The notes below the pieces were generated by a model that worked only from the letters and a program-made list of their open reading frames with translations, made no database searches and was not told the origin of the DNA. DNA of 64,000 nucleotides from Atribacter laminatus (GTDB lineage Bacteria > Atribacterota > Atribacteria > Atribacterales > Atribacteraceae), in NCBI RefSeq assembly GCF_015775515.1, contig NZ_CP065383.1, positions 2,976,001 to 3,040,000 on the forward strand, in the 5' to 3' direction. The translations under genes were made by a program, and so were the position numbers. This document shows, piece by piece, positions 62,114 to 64,000 of this stretch. The first letter of the stretch is position 1, and the number at the start of each line of letters is the position of its first letter.

Positions 62114-64000
62114 TCACCTCTCCAAAGTCAGATTAAAAGAATATTCACCAAAGGAAAATTCACGAGTAAAAACATTTTGGAGTGAATTTTCATATAAAAT
62201 TTCATAAGCTAAAGTTTCATCTTGTATAAACTGCTCATTCTCTTGAATGAGAATCCTGGCTATTTGATTGGTCCCATCATTCACTCCAATTCGGATTCGA
62301 TCCTCAACTTCAAACCCAGCTTCTTTTCTTAATAACTGAATTTGATGAACTAAATCTCGAAGATATCCTTCTCTCAAGAGAAAATCATTTAATTGAGTAT
62401 CAAGAACGACTGCATACCCCTCCATGCTTTCCACCGAAACCGAACCACTCGCTTTCAATAGGATATCAACTTCTTGTCGTTCAATCAACACTTTTTCCCC
62501 AGAAACGAAAATAAATAAATGTCCTTCTTCCAAAAGCTGAAGAGCAGTTTGTCGATCAACCTGAGACAGAGCGCGTGCAACCTCCTTTACCTTAGAACCA
62601 TGTTTAGGGCCTAAAACCGAAAAACGAGGTTTTAAAATTAGTTCTATTCCTTCAGGAAGCGTCGCTGTCCACTGTGCTTCTTTGACATTTAACTCTTCCT
62701 GGATAATATCTTCAAATTGTATTGCTCCTTCTCGCTCTTTTTGATTCGGAATCACCAAAATCGCCTTAGACAAAGGCTGTCTAATTTTGATATTCACTTT
62801 ATTCCGAACCGAACGTCCCAATATGGTAATTTTTCGAGCAACTTCCATAAAAAGAAGTAAATCGGAATCGACCCGTAAGGAATTAGATGATGGATAATCT
62901 TCAAGGTGGACGCTCTCTTTTCGATGACTATTATTTTTATTTAAACTATCATAAACCATTTCTGCAACAAAAGGGATAAAGGGAGCGACCGCTTTCGCCA
63001 ATTCAGACAATATTTCATATAGGGTATAATAGGCAGCTCGTTTGTCATCGTCCCATTCAGATTTCCAAAATCTCCTTCGAGATCGGCGAATATACCAATT
63101 GCTTAAATCTTCAATTACAAAATTTTCAATCGCCTTAGCGGCTCGTGATACTTCGTAATCATCCAGCCAATCCCGAACTTGTTGAACCATGGTTTCAAAA
63201 CGAGAAATTATCCATCGGTCGAGTACATTACGGTTCTTGAATTCAGTGACAACATCTGCTTTCGGTTCAAAACCATCAGCGTTAGCGTAAAGAACAAAGA
63301 AATGAAAAACATTCCAGAAAGTCGTAAAAAATTTACTATAAACTTCTCCAAGCGTTTGTTTGCCAAATCGTTTTGGCACCCATGGTGGTGATACAGAAAA
63401 AACGTACCAGCGAAGGACATCGGCGCCATAGGAAGATACCAACTCCCAAGGGCTAACCACATTCCCGATATGTTTACTCATTTTCTGCCCCTTTTCATCC
63501 AGTCCCAGTTCGGTTACTAAACAATTTTTAAAAGCTGGGCTTTGGAAAAGGATGCTGGCTAAAACATGGAGACTATAAAACCAACCCCGGGTCTGATCGA
63601 TAGCTTCACAAATAAAATCAGCTGGAAAAAGACTGGAAAAACGCTCCTGATTTTCAAAAGGATAGTGATTTTGGGCAACAAACATCGCTCCCGAGTCAAA
63701 CCAGCAATCAAGAACCTCTGGAGTTCTTCTCATCTCTCCTCCACACTGAGAACAGGTTAAAGTTATGGCATCGACATACGGCCGATGAAGTTCAATTTGA
63801 TCTATTTGCTGATTCGCACGCTGGTTAAGTTCTTGTCTTGATCCTATAGCTTCTTGATAACCGCAGCTTTCACATTTCCAAATATTAAGAGGAGTACCCC
63901 AATATCGTTCCCGGCTTAAAGCCCAATCTACTACGTTCTCCAAGAAATTTCCAAACCTACCGCTTTGAATGTGTTCTGGATGCCAATGAACTTTAAGGTT
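62114..64000 (-). CDS. ileS: Isoleucyl-tRNA synthetase, 3' part (partial at right edge)
   Basis: About 628 C-terminal residues; the frame is still open at 64000, so the true start is outside the window. Residues HWHPEHIQSGRFGNF and VVDWALSRERYWGTPLNIW lead into the catalytic domain, with CWFDSGAM, DFICEAIDQTRGWFYSL and the KMSKS loop as KMSKHIGN. The anticodon-binding domain (TTFWNVFHFFVLYANADG..NVLDRWIISRFE) follows, without the C-terminal zinc finger of type 1. DQTRGWFY and this ending mark the type-2 (IleS2) enzyme. Charges tRNA-Ile. Confidence 0.94.
   Translation of the reverse strand, partial: NLKVHWHPEHIQSGRFGNFLENVVDWALSRERYWGTPLNIWKCESCGYQEAIGSRQELNQRANQQIDQIELHRPYVDAITLTCSQCGGEMRRTPEVLDCWFDSGAMFVAQNHYPFENQERFSSLFPADFICEAIDQTRGWFYSLHVLASILFQSPAFKNCLVTELGLDEKGQKMSKHIGNVVSPWELVSSYGADVLRWYVFSVSPPWVPKRFGKQTLGEVYSKFFTTFWNVFHFFVLYANADGFEPKADVVTEFKNRNVLDRWIISRFETMVQQVRDWLDDYEVSRAAKAIENFVIEDLSNWYIRRSRRRFWKSEWDDDKRAAYYTLYEILSELAKAVAPFIPFVAEMVYDSLNKNNSHRKESVHLEDYPSSNSLRVDSDLLLFMEVARKITILGRSVRNKVNIKIRQPLSKAILVIPNQKEREGAIQFEDIIQEELNVKEAQWTATLPEGIELILKPRFSVLGPKHGSKVKEVARALSQVDRQTALQLLEEGHLFIFVSGEKVLIERQEVDILLKASGSVSVESMEGYAVVLDTQLNDFLLREGYLRDLVHQIQLLRKEAGFEVEDRIRIGVNDGTNQIARILIQENEQFIQDETLAYEILYENSLQNVFTREFSFGEYSFNLTLER

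Noticed and set aside
1-64000. tRNA, rRNA, tmRNA or other structural RNA genes
   Set aside because: No tRNA-like cloverleaf, CCA-ended stem or rRNA segment was noticed on either strand. Short or divergent RNAs could be missed by eye; a covariance-model scan would settle this.

Overview
The window looks like a low-to-moderate GC, anaerobic, fermentative, diderm bacterium. Diderm character is suggested by a secretin end, a secretin-like protein with a beta-barrel tail and a probable lipoprotein (2-3717). Anaerobic character is suggested by a large NADH-linked [FeFe]-hydrogenase operon. Housekeeping order resembles Firmicutes and Thermotogae. The mix of outer membrane, hydrogenase operon, sugar and peptide ABC transporters and abundant inverted-repeat palindromes would fit candidate phylum Atribacterota (OP9/JS1). 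That placement is an inference; no 16S rRNA gene or other decisive marker is present.

Layout. 1-3.7 kb: secretin C-terminus, secretin/beta-barrel fusion, lipoprotein. 3.8-5.1 kb: three tandem REP-doublet units, two of which carry an almost identical GIY-YIG nuclease gene. 5.2-9.2 kb (minus): sugar ABC transporter (ATPase, two permeases, binding protein). 9.7-16.1 kb (plus): peptide ABC transporter, with its binding-protein gene separated from dppBCDF by about 800 bp of repeats. 16.1-17.8 kb: repeat field holding a 160-bp MITE-like insertion and a small zinc-ribbon gene. From 17.8 kb to the end every gene is on the minus strand: homoserine dehydrogenase; a polar amino-acid ABC transporter; rpsF-ssb-rpsR-YybS-rplI-dnaB; metK-ahcY; rplU-rpmA-obg-proBA-nadD-yqeK-LCP-rsfS; a cell-shape and cofactor operon (YqgF-like, AmrA, AmrS, ApbE, MreC, MreD, PBP2, RodA, TIGR03960, DUF2344, RNase G); the hydrogenase operon (46.7-55.2 kb); a heat-shock cluster (Clp, HspR, DnaJ, Hsp20); HD protein, LysM/M23 peptidase and the 3' part of a type-2 ileS.

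Most notable signals. (1) About 25 short palindromes fall into three sequence classes whose outer stems covary (ATTGC/GCAAT, ATCCT/AGGAT, ATTCT/AGAAT). Pairs in inverted orientation form REPIN-like doublets, and two doublets enclose a GIY-YIG nuclease gene whose stop codon overlaps the palindrome. This is a candidate nuclease-driven counterpart of the RAYT/REPIN system. (2) The hydrogenase operon encodes two NuoE/NuoF pairs. One NuoF is fused to a GltD/NfnB-like NADPH module, and the other has lost every cysteine of its N-terminal [2Fe-2S] domain and its C-terminal ferredoxin. (3) A secretin core is fused to an outer-membrane-type beta-barrel. (4) Regulatory signals can be read directly: an HspR (HAIR) operator over the hsp20 promoter, a promoter predicting a leaderless dppB mRNA, a CTG start for dnaB that overlaps the rplI stop, and a candidate S6:S18 leader before rpsF.
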